From Comamonas phosphati (GTDB lineage Bacteria; Pseudomonadota; Gammaproteobacteria; Burkholderiales; Burkholderiaceae_C), in contig NZ_BMEU01000006.1 in the NCBI RefSeq assembly GCF_014637085.1, forward strand, positions 107,389 to 171,388: a DNA stretch of 64,000 nt, written 5' to 3'. This document shows positions 50,966 through 60,798 of this stretch, piece after piece. Each line of letters opens with the position of its first letter. Within the stretch, counting starts at the first letter, position 1. The notes under the pieces were generated by a model. That model worked only from the letters and a program-made list of their open reading frames with translations, searched no databases and was not told the origin of the DNA. A program made the position numbers and the translations under genes.

Positions 50966-51667
50966 ATGGATGATTTGGAAATGACAACAGGACTGTTCAT
51001 CAGTTTCGAAGGCATAGACGGTGCCGGCAAGTCCTCGCATATAGCGGAGCTGGCCCAGGCTTTCCGCGACCAGGGCCGCGTGGTGACCCTGACGCGCGAG
51101 CCCGGCGGCACGCCTCTGGCCGAAAAGCTGCGTGCGCTGATGCTGCACGACGCCATGGACCCGCTGACCGAGGCCCTGATCGCCTTTGCCGCGCGGCGCG
51201 ACCATTTGCTGCAGGTCATCGAGCCCGCGCTGGCGCGCGGCGAGGTCGTGATCTGCGACCGCTTCACCGACGCCACTTTTGCCTACCAGGGCGCGGGCCG
51301 CGGCTTCGATACGGGCCAGCTGGCGACGCTGGAGCGCATGGTGCAGACCGGCACCGCCCCCCGGCCCGAGCTGCTGCGGGAGCCCGATCTGACGCTGTGG
51401 TTCGACCTGCCCGCCGCCGTGGCGGCCGAACGCCTGGCCACGGCCCGCGTGCCCGACCGTTTCGAGTCCCAGCCCGGCGAATTCTTTGCCCGCGTGGCCC
51501 GGGGCTATGCCGACCGCGCCCAGGCGGCGCCCGCGCGCTTTGCCCGCATCGATGCCGACGCCAGCCGCCATGCCGTGTGGCAGCAGGTCGTCCAGATCAT
51601 GGTACGCAAGGGCTGGCTGGCCATCATGGTGGGCTCGACGGCGGCCCGTGCGGGTGAGCAGGCATGA
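50966..51667 (+). CDS. tmk: Thymidylate kinase
   Basis: A 233-residue kinase (228 from an alternative ATG at 50981) that turns dTMP into dTDP. P-loop [14 protein letters not shown] motif [17 protein letters not shown] and the LID region follow. It overlaps holB by ATGA, so the two are coupled. Confidence 0.96.
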   Translation: MDDLEMTTGLFISFEGIDGAGKSSHIAELAQAFRDQGRVVTLTREPGGTPLAEKLRALMLHDAMDPLTEALIAFAARRDHLLQVIEPALARGEVVICDRFTDATFAYQGAGRGFDTGQLATLERMVQTGTAPRPELLREPDLTLWFDLPAAVAAERLATARVPDRFESQPGEFFARVARGYADRAQAAPARFARIDADASRHAVWQQVVQIMVRKGWLAIMVGSTAARAGEQA

Positions 51668-52719
51668 GTGCGGCCCTGGACCGGGAGCCAGGCCAGCAGC
51701 CCGTAGAAACCCTGGCACCCTGGATCGCGGCGCAGCGCGAGCGCCTGCTGGCCCAGCGCGGCCATGCCTGGCTGCTGCAGGGGCCTTCGGGCCTGGGCCA
51801 GTATGCGCTGGGCCTGTCGCTGGTGCGTGCCTGGCTGTGCGAGCAGCCCACGCAGCACGGGGCTTGCGGCGGTTGCGGCAGCTGCCATGCCATTGATGTG
51901 CGCGCCCATGCCGACCTGTGCGTGCTCATGCCCGAAGTGCAGATGATGGCGCTGGGCTGGCCGCTGCCGGAAAAGGCCCAGGCCGAGATCGACGACAAGA
52001 AGCGCAAGCCCAGCCGGGAAATCCGCGTGGAGGCCATGCGCGATGCCGTGGAGTTCTGCCAGCGCACCAGCGCGCGCGGCCGCGGCAAAGCCGTGCTGAT
52101 CTATCCGGCCGAGCAGATGAACGCCATCACGGCCAATGCCTTGCTCAAGACGCTGGAGGAACCGCCCGGCGACACGCGCTTCGTGCTGGCCAGCGAGGCC
52201 GCCCACCAGCTGCTGCCCACCATCCGCAGCCGCTGCCTGACCCACACCATGGCCTGGCCCGACACCCGGCAGGCACAAGGCTGGCTGGCGCAGCAGGGCG
52301 TGGATGCGGCCCTGGCGGCCACGGCCCTGCAGGCCGCCGGCGGCCGCCCCGGCGATGCGCTGGCCTTGGCGCGGGAGGGAACGGGGGCTGCGGCCTGGTC
52401 GCAGCTGCCGCGCAATCTGGCCAAGGGCGACGTGGCGGCGCTGGCCGCTTTTTCCGCGCCCGACGCGGTGAGCGCCCTGCAGAAGATCTGCCACGACCTG
52501 ATGGCCTTGGCCAGCGGCGCGCCGGCGCGCTATTTCTCGCCGGCCGATCTGCCGGGCAAGCCCCTGTCCCTGGAGCTGCTGGCCGGCTGGTCGCGCGAGC
52601 TGGTGCAGGCGGCGCGCACGGCCGATCACCCGTTCAACAACGGCCTGATGATGGAGGCCCTGGCGGCCAGGGCGCGCAGCGTCCTGCTCTCGGGCCAGCG
52701 CGCCAGAACCCGGCAGTGA
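51664..52719 (+). CDS. holB: DNA polymerase III delta-prime subunit
   Basis: A 351-residue clamp-loader subunit. The P-loop is degenerate ([11 protein letters not shown]), as in delta-prime, and a zinc knuckle [11 protein letters not shown] follows. The SRC-type motif [11 protein letters not shown] and EEPPGDTRF are present. It loads the beta clamp with delta and DnaX. Confidence 0.95.
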   Translation: MSAALDREPGQQPVETLAPWIAAQRERLLAQRGHAWLLQGPSGLGQYALGLSLVRAWLCEQPTQHGACGGCGSCHAIDVRAHADLCVLMPEVQMMALGWPLPEKAQAEIDDKKRKPSREIRVEAMRDAVEFCQRTSARGRGKAVLIYPAEQMNAITANALLKTLEEPPGDTRFVLASEAAHQLLPTIRSRCLTHTMAWPDTRQAQGWLAQQGVDAALAATALQAAGGRPGDALALAREGTGAAAWSQLPRNLAKGDVAALAAFSAPDAVSALQKICHDLMALASGAPARYFSPADLPGKPLSLELLAGWSRELVQAARTADHPFNNGLMMEALAARARSVLLSGQRARTRQ

Positions 52720-52762
52720 CGGCTGGTGTTAACCTAGTGCCCTGATCTTCTTCGACCTATCT

Positions 52763-53119
52763 ATGAACGCTTCCGTCACACCCCGTCCCAGCGTGATGCA
52801 ACTGGCGATCAAGGAAAAGGCGGCGCTTTACGCCGCCTACATTCCTTTGTTCGCCGAGGGGGGGATCTTCGTGCCCACGCAGCGCGACTACCGCTTGGGC
52901 GATGACGTCTATGTGCTGCTGACCCTGCCCGACGATCCCCAGCGTTATCCGGTGGCAGGCCGTGTGGCCTGGGTCACGCCCGAACGCGCGCTCGGCAGCC
53001 GCACCCAGGGCATAGGCATACAGTTCCCCAAGGACGAGAAATCTGCCCAGCTCAAGGCCAAGATCGAGCAGATCCTGGGCACGGCGCTGGGTTCCGAGAA
53101 GCCCACTCAAACGATTTAG
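52763..53119 (+). CDS. pilZ: PilZ-domain protein
   Basis: A 118-residue PilZ of the type IV pilus kind: EGGIFVPTQRDYRLGDDVYV and YPVAGRVAWVTPERAL. The N-terminal RxxxR c-di-GMP motif is absent, as in Pseudomonas PilZ, which works through PilB. Its place after holB is conserved. Confidence 0.9.
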   Translation: MNASVTPRPSVMQLAIKEKAALYAAYIPLFAEGGIFVPTQRDYRLGDDVYVLLTLPDDPQRYPVAGRVAWVTPERALGSRTQGIGIQFPKDEKSAQLKAKIEQILGTALGSEKPTQTI

Positions 53120-53121
53120 TC

Positions 53122-53218
53122 TCCCCCTGAGCGGCTGACGCCGCTTCCCCCGGAAGGGGGACGACGCCCTCGCTGCGAGGCGGCTCTTGCTCGGCGTCTC
53201 TGGGTTGAGGCGCGCCAG
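53122..53218 (+). repeat. Intergenic repeat, copy C
   Basis: Starts two bases after the pilZ stop: CCCCCTGAGCGGCTGACGCC, CCCCCGGAAGGGGGACGACG and GCTGCGAGGCGGCTCTTGCT. More diverged than copy B but the same layout. Confidence 0.85.
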
Positions 53219-53256
53219 TTTTTGGGTGTGAGCCAGCCAATTTTTTGACTGTTTTT

Positions 53257-54075
53257 ATGTTTACCGATTCGCATTGCCACCTGAACTTCCCTGAGCTGAG
53301 CGCCAACCTGGCGCAGATCCGCGCGGCCATGGCCGAGGCGCGCGTGACGCGTGCGCTGTGCATCTGCACCACCATGGAAGAGTTCGGCGAGGTGCACCAG
53401 CTGGCGCTGGACTACGACAATTTCTGGGCCACGGTGGGCGTGCATCCGGATACCGAGGACATGACCGAGCCCAGCGTGCAGGACCTGGTCGAGCGCGCAG
53501 TCCTGCCGCGCGTGGTGGCCATAGGCGAGACCGGGCTGGACTATTACGGCATGGAAGACCGCAAGGGCGGGCGCACGATTGCCGACCTGGAATGGCAGCG
53601 CGAGCGCTTCCGCACCCACATCCGCGCGGGCCAGATCGCGGGCAAGCCGCTGGTCATCCATACGCGCAGCGCCTCGGAGGACACCCTGGCCATCCTGCGC
53701 GAATGCGGCGAGGCCGACGGCGCGACCCAGGCCGGCGGCGTGTTCCACTGCTTTACCGAGACGGCCGAGGTGGCGCGCGCCGGGCTGGACATGGGCTACT
53801 ACATCTCGCTGTCGGGCATCGTGACCTTCAAGAGCGCCCAGCACCTGCGCGACGTGGCGGCCTTCGTGCCGCTGGACCGCCTGCTGATCGAGACCGACAG
53901 CCCTTATCTCGCGCCCGTGCCCTACCGCGGCAAGACCAATAATCCTTCATACGTTCCCTTTGTGGCGCAGCAGATTGCCCAGGTGCGCGGCATTTCCGTG
54001 GAGGAAGTGGCCGAGGCCACCAGTGCCAACTTCGATCGCCTGTTCAAGGGCGTGACTGCGGGAGCAAGTGCATGA
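53257..54075 (+). CDS. tatD: TatD-family deoxyribonuclease
   Basis: A 272-residue metal-dependent hydrolase: FTDSHCHLNFPE (metal HxH), VGVHPDTED, GETGLDYY, VIHTRSA, FHCFTE and LIETDSPYLAP. It acts as a 3'-5' DNase or D-aminoacyl-tRNA-like hydrolase. Start is ATG 53257; an upstream TTG is possible. Overlaps the ankyrin gene by ATGA. Confidence 0.95.
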   Translation: MFTDSHCHLNFPELSANLAQIRAAMAEARVTRALCICTTMEEFGEVHQLALDYDNFWATVGVHPDTEDMTEPSVQDLVERAVLPRVVAIGETGLDYYGMEDRKGGRTIADLEWQRERFRTHIRAGQIAGKPLVIHTRSASEDTLAILRECGEADGATQAGGVFHCFTETAEVARAGLDMGYYISLSGIVTFKSAQHLRDVAAFVPLDRLLIETDSPYLAPVPYRGKTNNPSYVPFVAQQIAQVRGISVEEVAEATSANFDRLFKGVTAGASA

Positions 54076-54809
54076 AGCTGTCCGCGGCCCTATTCGCAGC
54101 AAGACCGCTGAGCCGCCGCCAGGGCCTGCTCCGCCTGGGTGCGCTGGCCCTGGGAGTCGGGGGCATCGGCGGCCTATCCGGCACTGCCCGGGCCGGCGAC
54201 TACGACGATTATTCGCGGGCGCTGGTCGGCGACAACGCGAGCCTGATGATCGACCTGATCTTCAAGGGCTTCAATCCCAACACGCTCGATACGCGCGGGC
54301 GGCCGGGGCTGGTCTCGGCCCTGCACCAGGATGCGCTCAAGGTGTTCGACGTGCTGCTCAAGTCGCCCGGCATCGACGTGAACCTGGCCTCCCGCCAGAA
54401 CGAGACGCCGCTGATGATGGCCTGCATCAAGGGGCATCTGGACCTGGCCAAGGAGCTGATCCGGCGCGATGCCGACGTGAACCGCGAGGGCTGGGCGCCG
54501 CTGCACTACGCCGCTTCGGCCGACACGCCGCAGACCCTGGACATCGTCCGGTTGCTGCTGGAGGAGAGTGCCTATATCGACGCGGCCTCGCCCAACGGCA
54601 CCACGCCGCTGATGCTGGCCGCCCAGTACAGCAGCGAGGCCGTGGTCAAGCTGCTGCTGCAGGAGGGCGCCGATGTGACCTTGCGCAACCAGCGCGGCTT
54701 CACGGCCGTGGATTTTGCCAAGCTGGTGGACCGCCAGTACATGGTCGAGCTGCTGAGCCAGGCCTTGCAAAACGAGCGCCGGACCCAGGAGCCGCGCGGA
54801 GGCTGGTGA
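54072..54809 (+). CDS. Exported ankyrin-repeat protein
   Basis: A 245-residue protein with a Tat-like signal (LSRRQGLLRLGALALGVGG, cleavage near ARA) and about four ankyrin repeats (TPLMMACIKGHLDLAKELIR, APLHYAASADTPQTLDIVRL, TPLMLAAQYSSEAVVKLLLQ). It is likely a periplasmic protein-interaction partner. ATGA coupling to tatD. Confidence 0.87.
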   Translation: MKLSAALFAARPLSRRQGLLRLGALALGVGGIGGLSGTARAGDYDDYSRALVGDNASLMIDLIFKGFNPNTLDTRGRPGLVSALHQDALKVFDVLLKSPGIDVNLASRQNETPLMMACIKGHLDLAKELIRRDADVNREGWAPLHYAASADTPQTLDIVRLLLEESAYIDAASPNGTTPLMLAAQYSSEAVVKLLLQEGADVTLRNQRGFTAVDFAKLVDRQYMVELLSQALQNERRTQEPRGGW

Positions 54810-54820
54810 GTGAGCCTTCC

Positions 54821-54925
54821 ACCCCCTGAGGCGCTTCGCGCCTTCCCCCTCTCTCGCTACGCGGGAGGGGGGCGACATCTTCGTTGCGGGGCGGCCCTGG
54901 CTCGATGTCCCTGGCTTGGAGTACG
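54821..54925 (+). repeat. Intergenic repeat, copy D
   Basis: CCCCCTGAGGCGCTTCGCGC is identical in plan to copy B, with a longer second hairpin (CCCCCTCTCTCGCTACGCGG onwards) and GTTGCGGGGCGGCCCTGGCT. It starts 12 bases after the ankyrin stop. Confidence 0.88.
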
Positions 54926-54974
54926 TCTGCTGGATATGTGCTGTTAATTAATTTGATAGCGCTATACGATTATG

Positions 54975-55016
54975 AAAAAAGGACTTCAGGGTTGAAAAAC
55001 CCTGAAGTCCTTTTTT
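54975..55016. terminator. Bidirectional terminator after msbA
   Basis: An A6 run and GGACTTCAGGGTT pair with AACCCTGAAGTCC and a T8 run: about 19 bp with loop of four. Serves msbA on the minus strand and the ankyrin unit on the plus. Confidence 0.93.
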
Positions 55017-55033
55017 TTATGCGTTGGCTGCTC

Positions 55034-56911
55034 TTATTCCTGCTTGGATTCCGCAGCCGCTGTCCCCGGCCGGGCGGCGGGGCGGATCTGGGAATGCAGG
55101 CGTGCGTACAGGCCGTCCAGGGCCATCAGCTCGGCATGCGTGCCTTGCTCGGCGATCTGGCCGCGCTCCATGACGACCACGCGGTCGGCATGCTCGATGG
55201 TGGAGAGGCGGTGGGCGATCACCAGCGTGGTGCGGCCCTGCATCAGGCGGTTGAGCGCTTCCTGCACCAGGCGCTCGGACTCGTTGTCCAGCGCCGAGGT
55301 GGCTTCGTCGAGGATCAGGATGGGCGCGTTCTTGTAGAGGGCGCGGGCAATGGCCAGGCGCTGGCGCTGGCCGCCCGAGAGCTGGCTGGCGTTGTGGCCC
55401 ACCAGCGTGTGCAGGCCCTGGGGCAGGTTCTGCACAAAGCTCTGCAGGTTGGCGGCATCCAGCGCGGCCCAGACACGCGCCTCGTCCACCTCGCCGCCCA
55501 GCGCCACGTTGGCGGCCACGCTGTCGTTGAGCATGACCACGTCCTGGCTGACCATGGCGAACTGGTGGCGCAGCGCATTCAGCTCCCACTCGGGCAAGTC
55601 CACGCCGTCCAGCAAAATTGTGCCGCTGGTGGGCGACAGAAAGCGCGGCAGCAGATTGACCAGCGTGGTCTTGCCGGCGCCCGAGGGGCCGACCAGGGCC
55701 ACCACCTCGCCGGCCTTGACCGTGAGGTTCAGGTGCGAGAGCGCGGGCGCCTTGTCCTCGCCGAACTGCACCGTCACGTCGTGCAGGGCTATGCTGCCCG
55801 TGACCTTGGCGGCGGGCTTGTAGCTGCCGCCTTGCTCGTTGATCGAGCCTTCGAGCAGGTGCAGGCCGCGCTCCAGCGCCGCCACGCCGCGCGTGATGGG
55901 GTTGGCCACATCGGCCATGCGGCGGATCGGGGCGATCAGCATCAGCATGGCCGAGATGAAGGCCGCAAAGCTGCCCACGGTCACGCCCCGGGCGTTGGAG
56001 GCGGCCTCCGAGGCCTCGCGGCTTTGCCACAGGGCGATGCACAGGATGACGGACAGCGCCACGGCGGCCAGCACCTGGGTCAGCGGCGTCATGGCGGCCG
56101 AGGCGATGGTGGCCTTGGTGTTGAGGCCGCGCAGGCGCGAGCTCAGGACGCTGAAGCGCGATTGCTGCGAAGCCTGGGCGCCGTGCAGGCGCACCATGCG
56201 GTGGGCCAGCACGTTTTCCTCCACCACATAGGCCAGTTCGTCGGTGGCTTCCTGGCTGGACTTGGTGATGCGGTACAGGCGGCGCGAGAGCGTCTTCATG
56301 ATCCAGGCCACGCCCGGCACCATCACGGCCACGATCAGCGTCAACTGCCAGTTCAGGTAGATCAGGTAGCCCAGCAGCGCGATCAGCGTGAAGCCGTCGC
56401 GCGAGATGCTCATCATGGCCTGCACCAGTTGCTGCGCCCCCGTCTGCACTTCGTAGACCACGGTGTTCGAGAGCGAAGACGCCGACTGGCGCGAGAACAG
56501 GCCCATGTCGGCCGCCAGCAGGCGCTCGAACAGGCTTTTGCGCAAGGCCAGCATGCCGTCGTTGGTGATGCGTGCCAGCGCGTACTGGCCCGCGAATTGC
56601 GCAATGCCCCGGATGATGAAGATGCCGATCAGGAACACCGGCACGGTCCACAGCGGCAGCGAGCCCTGGGTGAAGCCGCTGTCCAGCAGCGGCTTGAGCA
56701 GGGCCGGCATGGCGGGCTCGGTCGCGGCACCCACCAGCGTGGCCAGGAGGGCCAGGCCCCAGGCCCAGCGCTGGCCCGAAAAATAGGGCGTCAGGCGTTT
56801 CAGGCGCTGGCCCAGGCTGCGTTCGGGCACGGGGGCTGCCGTGGCAGTGGAGGTACGCGGCGAGGGCTCGGCCGCCTCGGGGGCTGGCGCAGGAGGTTGT
56901 GTGGCTTGCAT
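55034..56911 (-). CDS. msbA: Lipid A export ABC transporter MsbA
   Basis: A 625-residue half-transporter: an Ala/Pro-rich N-terminal tail, six membrane helices (about 55-340) and one ATPase domain with GPSGAGKTTL, LSGGQRQRLAIARAL, LILDEATSALD and the H-loop VIAHRLST. It flips lipid A-core across the inner membrane. Divergent from tolB across 217 bases. Confidence 0.93.
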   Translation of the reverse strand: MQATQPPAPAPEAAEPSPRTSTATAAPVPERSLGQRLKRLTPYFSGQRWAWGLALLATLVGAATEPAMPALLKPLLDSGFTQGSLPLWTVPVFLIGIFIIRGIAQFAGQYALARITNDGMLALRKSLFERLLAADMGLFSRQSASSLSNTVVYEVQTGAQQLVQAMMSISRDGFTLIALLGYLIYLNWQLTLIVAVMVPGVAWIMKTLSRRLYRITKSSQEATDELAYVVEENVLAHRMVRLHGAQASQQSRFSVLSSRLRGLNTKATIASAAMTPLTQVLAAVALSVILCIALWQSREASEAASNARGVTVGSFAAFISAMLMLIAPIRRMADVANPITRGVAALERGLHLLEGSINEQGGSYKPAAKVTGSIALHDVTVQFGEDKAPALSHLNLTVKAGEVVALVGPSGAGKTTLVNLLPRFLSPTSGTILLDGVDLPEWELNALRHQFAMVSQDVVMLNDSVAANVALGGEVDEARVWAALDAANLQSFVQNLPQGLHTLVGHNASQLSGGQRQRLAIARALYKNAPILILDEATSALDNESERLVQEALNRLMQGRTTLVIAHRLSTIEHADRVVVMERGQIAEQGTHAELMALDGLYARLHSQIRPAARPGTAAAESKQE

Positions 56912-57128
56912 AAGCGCGGAATTTTAGAGGCTACGGCAGCTGAAATAATTGCCTGCGGCGCGCGTAGGCACTAAGCTCTCGGTTTTGTGGATGCTGATGG
57001 TGTGCAGGCTGGGAGGCGATCCCTGGATCACCCTACTGCGCACAGTCTTACATCATGATGCATTCAGTATGTGTAACATGCGCGCTTGTGTATGTGCCGG
57101 GTTTGCCCGACGTTTTTGATGGCTGCCA

Positions 57129-58460
57129 ATGACTGTTGAACGACTCCCATCCCTTCCACTTTCCGCGGCAGGGCTACGCCCCTCGCTGCAGGCCTCGCGC
57201 CGCACCCTGCTGGCCGCACTCGCATCTTCATCGGCAATTCCCGCTTTGGCCCAGTTCCGGGTGGAAGTGACCGGCGTGGGCCTGACCCAGCTGCCGATTG
57301 CCATTGCGCCTTTCAAGGGAGAGGGCCAGTCGCCCCAGAAGATTTCCGCCATCATCCAGGCCGACCTGGAGCGCAGCGGCCAGTTCCGCGGCGTGGATAC
57401 CTCGGGCAACCAGCTGGATGAGTCCTCCCGCCCCGACGTGGCCCTGTGGAAGCAAAAGGGCGCCGACTCGCTGGCCGTGGGCAGTGTGACGCGCCTGGCC
57501 GACGGCCGCTACGACGTGCGCTTTCGCCTGTGGGACGTGGTTAAGGGCCAGGACCTGGGCGGCCAGGGCTTTGCCGTGACCACGGGCGACCTGCGCCTGG
57601 TGGCCCACCGCATCGCCGACTACATCTACGAAAAGCTCACGGGCGAGAAGGGCGTGTTCTCCACGCGCATCGCCTATGTGACCAAATCCGGCGCGCACTA
57701 CCGCCTGTGGGTGGCCGATGCCGATGGCGAGAACGCCCAGTCGGCCCTGTCCAGCCCCGAACCCATTATTTCCCCGGCCTGGGCACCTAACGCCACGCAG
57801 CTGGCCTATGTGTCGTTCGAGTCGCGCAAGCCCGTGGTCTACGTGCACGATGTGGCCAGCGGCCAGCGCCGCCTGGTGGCCAACTTCCGCGGCTCCAACA
57901 GCGCCCCGGCCTGGTCGCCCGACGGCAGGACCCTGGCCGTGACGCTGAGCCGCGACGGCGGCTCCCAGCTGTACCTGATCAGCGCGCAGGGCGGCGAGCC
58001 GCGCCGCCTCATGCAAAGCAGCGGCATCGATACCGAGCCCTGCTTCTCCAGCGACGGCCGCACCATCTATTTCGTCAGCGACCGCGGCGGTGCCCCCCAG
58101 ATCTACAAGACCTCGGTATCCGGCGGCGGCGCCGAGCGCGTGACCTTCACGGGCAGCTACAACATCTCGCCGGCCATCAGCCCCGACGGCAAGTGGCTGG
58201 CCTATGTCTCCCGCGTCGGCGGCGCCTTCAAGCTGCAGGTCATGGACCTGGCCTCGGGCACCGTGAACTCGGTCACCGATACCACGGCCGACGAAAGCCC
58301 CAGCTTCGCACCCAACAGCCGACTCATCGTCTATGCCACTCTCCAGGGCGGCCGCGAGGCGCTCATGACGACCACGCTGGACGGCAAGATCAAGGCGCGG
58401 CTGGCGGGGCAGGGCGGAGATATTCGCGAGCCCGACTGGGGCCCGTTCCAGAAACGCTGA
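57129..58460 (+). CDS. tolB: Tol-Pal protein TolB
   Basis: A 443-residue periplasmic protein: a signal with a twin-arginine look (ASRRTLLAALASSSAIPALA), the N-domain (QLPIAIAPFKGEGQSPQKI) and a six-bladed propeller (ISPAWAPNATQLAYVSFESR, ISPAISPDGKWLAYVSRVGG). It links Pal to the inner-membrane Tol complex. tolQRA are not adjacent in this window. Confidence 0.96.
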   Translation: MTVERLPSLPLSAAGLRPSLQASRRTLLAALASSSAIPALAQFRVEVTGVGLTQLPIAIAPFKGEGQSPQKISAIIQADLERSGQFRGVDTSGNQLDESSRPDVALWKQKGADSLAVGSVTRLADGRYDVRFRLWDVVKGQDLGGQGFAVTTGDLRLVAHRIADYIYEKLTGEKGVFSTRIAYVTKSGAHYRLWVADADGENAQSALSSPEPIISPAWAPNATQLAYVSFESRKPVVYVHDVASGQRRLVANFRGSNSAPAWSPDGRTLAVTLSRDGGSQLYLISAQGGEPRRLMQSSGIDTEPCFSSDGRTIYFVSDRGGAPQIYKTSVSGGGAERVTFTGSYNISPAISPDGKWLAYVSRVGGAFKLQVMDLASGTVNSVTDTTADESPSFAPNSRLIVYATLQGGREALMTTTLDGKIKARLAGQGGDIREPDWGPFQKR

Positions 58461-58524
58461 TTCTTTTTTGTTGCTTCCCCTCTACGTAAATGTGATGTCC
58501 GCAAGGACCTATCGGAGAAATCCC

Positions 58525-59049
58525 ATGATTACCTTTAAACGTCTTTCCCTGGCTCTGGCCGTTACGGCTCTGGTGGCTGGTTGCAGCTCGGGCGTGAAGC
58601 TCGACGACAAGCCCGTTGACGGCTCGCTGACCAGCCGGGGCGCCGGTGCCGGCACCTCGCAAAGCGGTGTGTCCGGCGTGGACCTGACCGGTTCCGCAGC
58701 CAACAAGGCAGGCCCGCAGGGCGTGAGCCGCATCGTGTACTTCGACTTCGACAGCTACGTGGTCCGCTCCGAAGCCCAGCCCCAGATCGAAGCCCACGCC
58801 AAGTTCATCAAGGCCCATCCCGGCGCCAAGGTGCAACTGGAAGGCAACACCGACGAGCGCGGCGGCCGCGAATACAACCTGGCCCTGGGCCAGAAGCGTG
58901 CCGAGGCCGTGCGCCGCTCGCTGGGCCTGCTGGGCGTGAACGACGCCCAGATGGAGGCCGTGAGCTACGGCAAGGAAAAGCCTGCCGCCGAAGGCCATAG
59001 CGAAGACGCCTACGCCCAGAACCGCCGCGTTGAAATCTCCTACCGTTGA
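58525..59049 (+). CDS. pal: Peptidoglycan-associated lipoprotein Pal
   Basis: A 174-residue lipoprotein with lipobox LVAGC (Cys near residue 20) and an OmpA-like domain (IVYFDFDSYVVRSEAQPQIE, LEGNTDERGGREYNLALGQK). It anchors the outer membrane to peptidoglycan. Start 58525 follows CGGAGAAAT; upstream frame has no signal. One-base overlap with cpoB. Confidence 0.97.
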   Translation: MITFKRLSLALAVTALVAGCSSGVKLDDKPVDGSLTSRGAGAGTSQSGVSGVDLTGSAANKAGPQGVSRIVYFDFDSYVVRSEAQPQIEAHAKFIKAHPGAKVQLEGNTDERGGREYNLALGQKRAEAVRRSLGLLGVNDAQMEAVSYGKEKPAAEGHSEDAYAQNRRVEISYR

Positions 59050-59810
59050 TGATGAAACAGGCTTCGCTGGCTCTCCGTCACGTTTCGCTGCGCCCGCTGC
59101 TGGCCGCCGGCCTTCTGGCTGGCTATGCCGTCAGCTCGCAGGCCGCACTGTTCGGTGATGACGAGGCGCGCCGCGCCATCATCGAAATGCGCCAGCGCCT
59201 GGACAGTCAGCAGCAGTCCCAGGAGCAGATGCGCCGCAGCCTGCTGGACCTGCAGTCGCAGATCGAGATGCTCAAGGCCGACCAGGCCAAGCTGCGCGGC
59301 CAGAACGAGCAACTCATGCGCGACTCGGCGGAGCTGCAGCGGGGGCAGAAGGATCTGGCCAAGGGCATGGACGAGCGCTTGCGCCAGTTCGAGCCCACGC
59401 CGGTGAATGTTGATGGCCAGGAGTTCAACGCCGATCCCAACGAGAAGCGTGAATACGAGGACGCCCTGGCGCAGTTCCGCAGCGGCAAGTTCCCTGAGGC
59501 GGGGGCCGCCTTCGCGGCCTTTCTGCGCCAGTGGCCCAAGAGCGGCTATGTGCCCTCGGCCCGCTTCTGGCTGGGCAACGCGCAGTACGCCAACCGCGAC
59601 TACAAGAACGCCATCGGCAACTTCCGCTCCGTGCTGACCAACGCACCCATGCACGCGCGTGCGCCCGAAGCCGCCTTGTCCATCGCCAACTGCCAGGTGG
59701 AGCTCAAGGACACCAAGGCCGCGCGCAAGACGCTGGAAGAGCTGATCCAGGCGTATCCGAACTCGGAAGCCGCAGCCAACGCCAAGGGCCGGCTTGCGAC
59801 CTTGAAATGA
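59049..59810 (+). CDS. cpoB: Cell division coordinator CpoB/YbgF
   Basis: A 253-residue periplasmic protein: signal peptide (LLAAGLLAGYAVSSQA), N-terminal coiled coil for trimerisation (about 40-115) and TPR repeats (YEDALAQFRSGKFPEAGAAF, YKNAIGNFRSVLTNAPMHAR). It tunes PBP1B and Tol action at division. It starts within the pal stop (TGATG). Confidence 0.94.
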   Translation: MMKQASLALRHVSLRPLLAAGLLAGYAVSSQAALFGDDEARRAIIEMRQRLDSQQQSQEQMRRSLLDLQSQIEMLKADQAKLRGQNEQLMRDSAELQRGQKDLAKGMDERLRQFEPTPVNVDGQEFNADPNEKREYEDALAQFRSGKFPEAGAAFAAFLRQWPKSGYVPSARFWLGNAQYANRDYKNAIGNFRSVLTNAPMHARAPEAALSIANCQVELKDTKAARKTLEELIQAYPNSEAAANAKGRLATLK

Positions 59811-60643
59811 TGCCGGATACCTTGTCTCGCAACGGCATGACAGCGCCTGACCCAGGCGCTGTTTTTTCTCCGGGCGATGCCGATTTGCAGCGCCGCTTCG
59901 GCGGCCTGGAGCGCCTCTACGGCGTGCAGGGCGCGGCCAACATCCGCGGCGCCCATGTCGTCGTGGTCGGCATCGGCGGCGTGGGTTCCTGGACGGCCGA
60001 GGCGCTGGCGCGCAGCGGCGTCGGGCGGCTCACGCTGATCGACATGGACCATGTGGCCGAGTCCAACATCAACCGCCAGATCCATGCGCTGACCGATACC
60101 GTCGGCCAGGCCAAGATCGAAGCCATGCGCGAGCGCATTGCGCAGATCAACCCGGCCTGCCAGGTGCGGTGCGTAGACGACTTCGTGGATGCCGACAACT
60201 GGCAGAAGCTGCTGCCGGCCGATGCCGACGCGGTGATCGACGCCTGCGATCAGGTGCGGGCCAAGGCGGCGATGGCCGCCCATGCGCGCAAGGCCAAGCT
60301 GTGCTTCATCTCCGTGGGGGCGGCCGGCGGCAAGCGCCTGGCGCATCTGGTCGATATCGCCGACCTCAGCGCAACCACGCACGATCCGCTGCTGGCCCAG
60401 CTGCGCTATCGCCTGCGCAAGGAGTATGGTGCGCCCAAGGACGGCAAACGCATGGATGTGAGCTGCGTCTTCAGCCGGGAGGCCGTGGCGCCGCCCGATG
60501 CCTCATGCGCCATCGAGGGCGACGGCACGCTCAACTGCCATGGCTACGGCTCCACGGTGGCCGTGACCGCCACCTTCGGCCAGTGTGCTGCAGGCTGGAT
60601 CATGGAAAAAATCAGCCGCAAGTCTTTTGCGGGGCAAAAATAG
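59810..60643 (+). CDS. tcdA: tRNA threonylcarbamoyladenosine dehydratase
   Basis: A 277-residue E1-like enzyme: nucleotide-binding VVVVGIGGVGSWTAEALARS, LIDMDHVAESNINRQ and DACDQVRAKAAM. It cyclises t6A37 to ct6A37 in tRNA. It starts within the cpoB stop. An internal ATG nine codons later is an alternative. Confidence 0.93.
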   Translation: MPDTLSRNGMTAPDPGAVFSPGDADLQRRFGGLERLYGVQGAANIRGAHVVVVGIGGVGSWTAEALARSGVGRLTLIDMDHVAESNINRQIHALTDTVGQAKIEAMRERIAQINPACQVRCVDDFVDADNWQKLLPADADAVIDACDQVRAKAAMAAHARKAKLCFISVGAAGGKRLAHLVDIADLSATTHDPLLAQLRYRLRKEYGAPKDGKRMDVSCVFSREAVAPPDASCAIEGDGTLNCHGYGSTVAVTATFGQCAAGWIMEKISRKSFAGQK

Positions 60644-60697
60644 TATTACAATAACGCCATTCCATCGATGAGGCAATCAATCATTGATGTGGAGGTC

Positions 60698-60773
60698 GGG
60701 TCTTTAGCTCAGCCGGTAGAGCAGCGGACTTTTAATCCGTTGGTCGCGAGTTCGAATCTCGCAGGACCCACCA
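60698..60773 (+). tRNA. tRNA-Lys (anticodon TTT)
   Basis: A 76-base cloverleaf: acceptor GGGTCTT/AGGACCC, anticodon loop CTTTTAA, T arm GCGAG/CTCGC, encoded CCA. The integrase remnant ends 25 bases after it, so its 3' end is the likely attachment site. Confidence 0.95.
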
Positions 60774-60798
60774 TTTAGAATCAACAAGATAGCCGCTT

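Noticed and set aside
54884-56974. A 696-codon plus-strand frame across msbA
   Set aside because: Antisense of msbA, rich in His/Gln/Gly as expected of a shadow frame.
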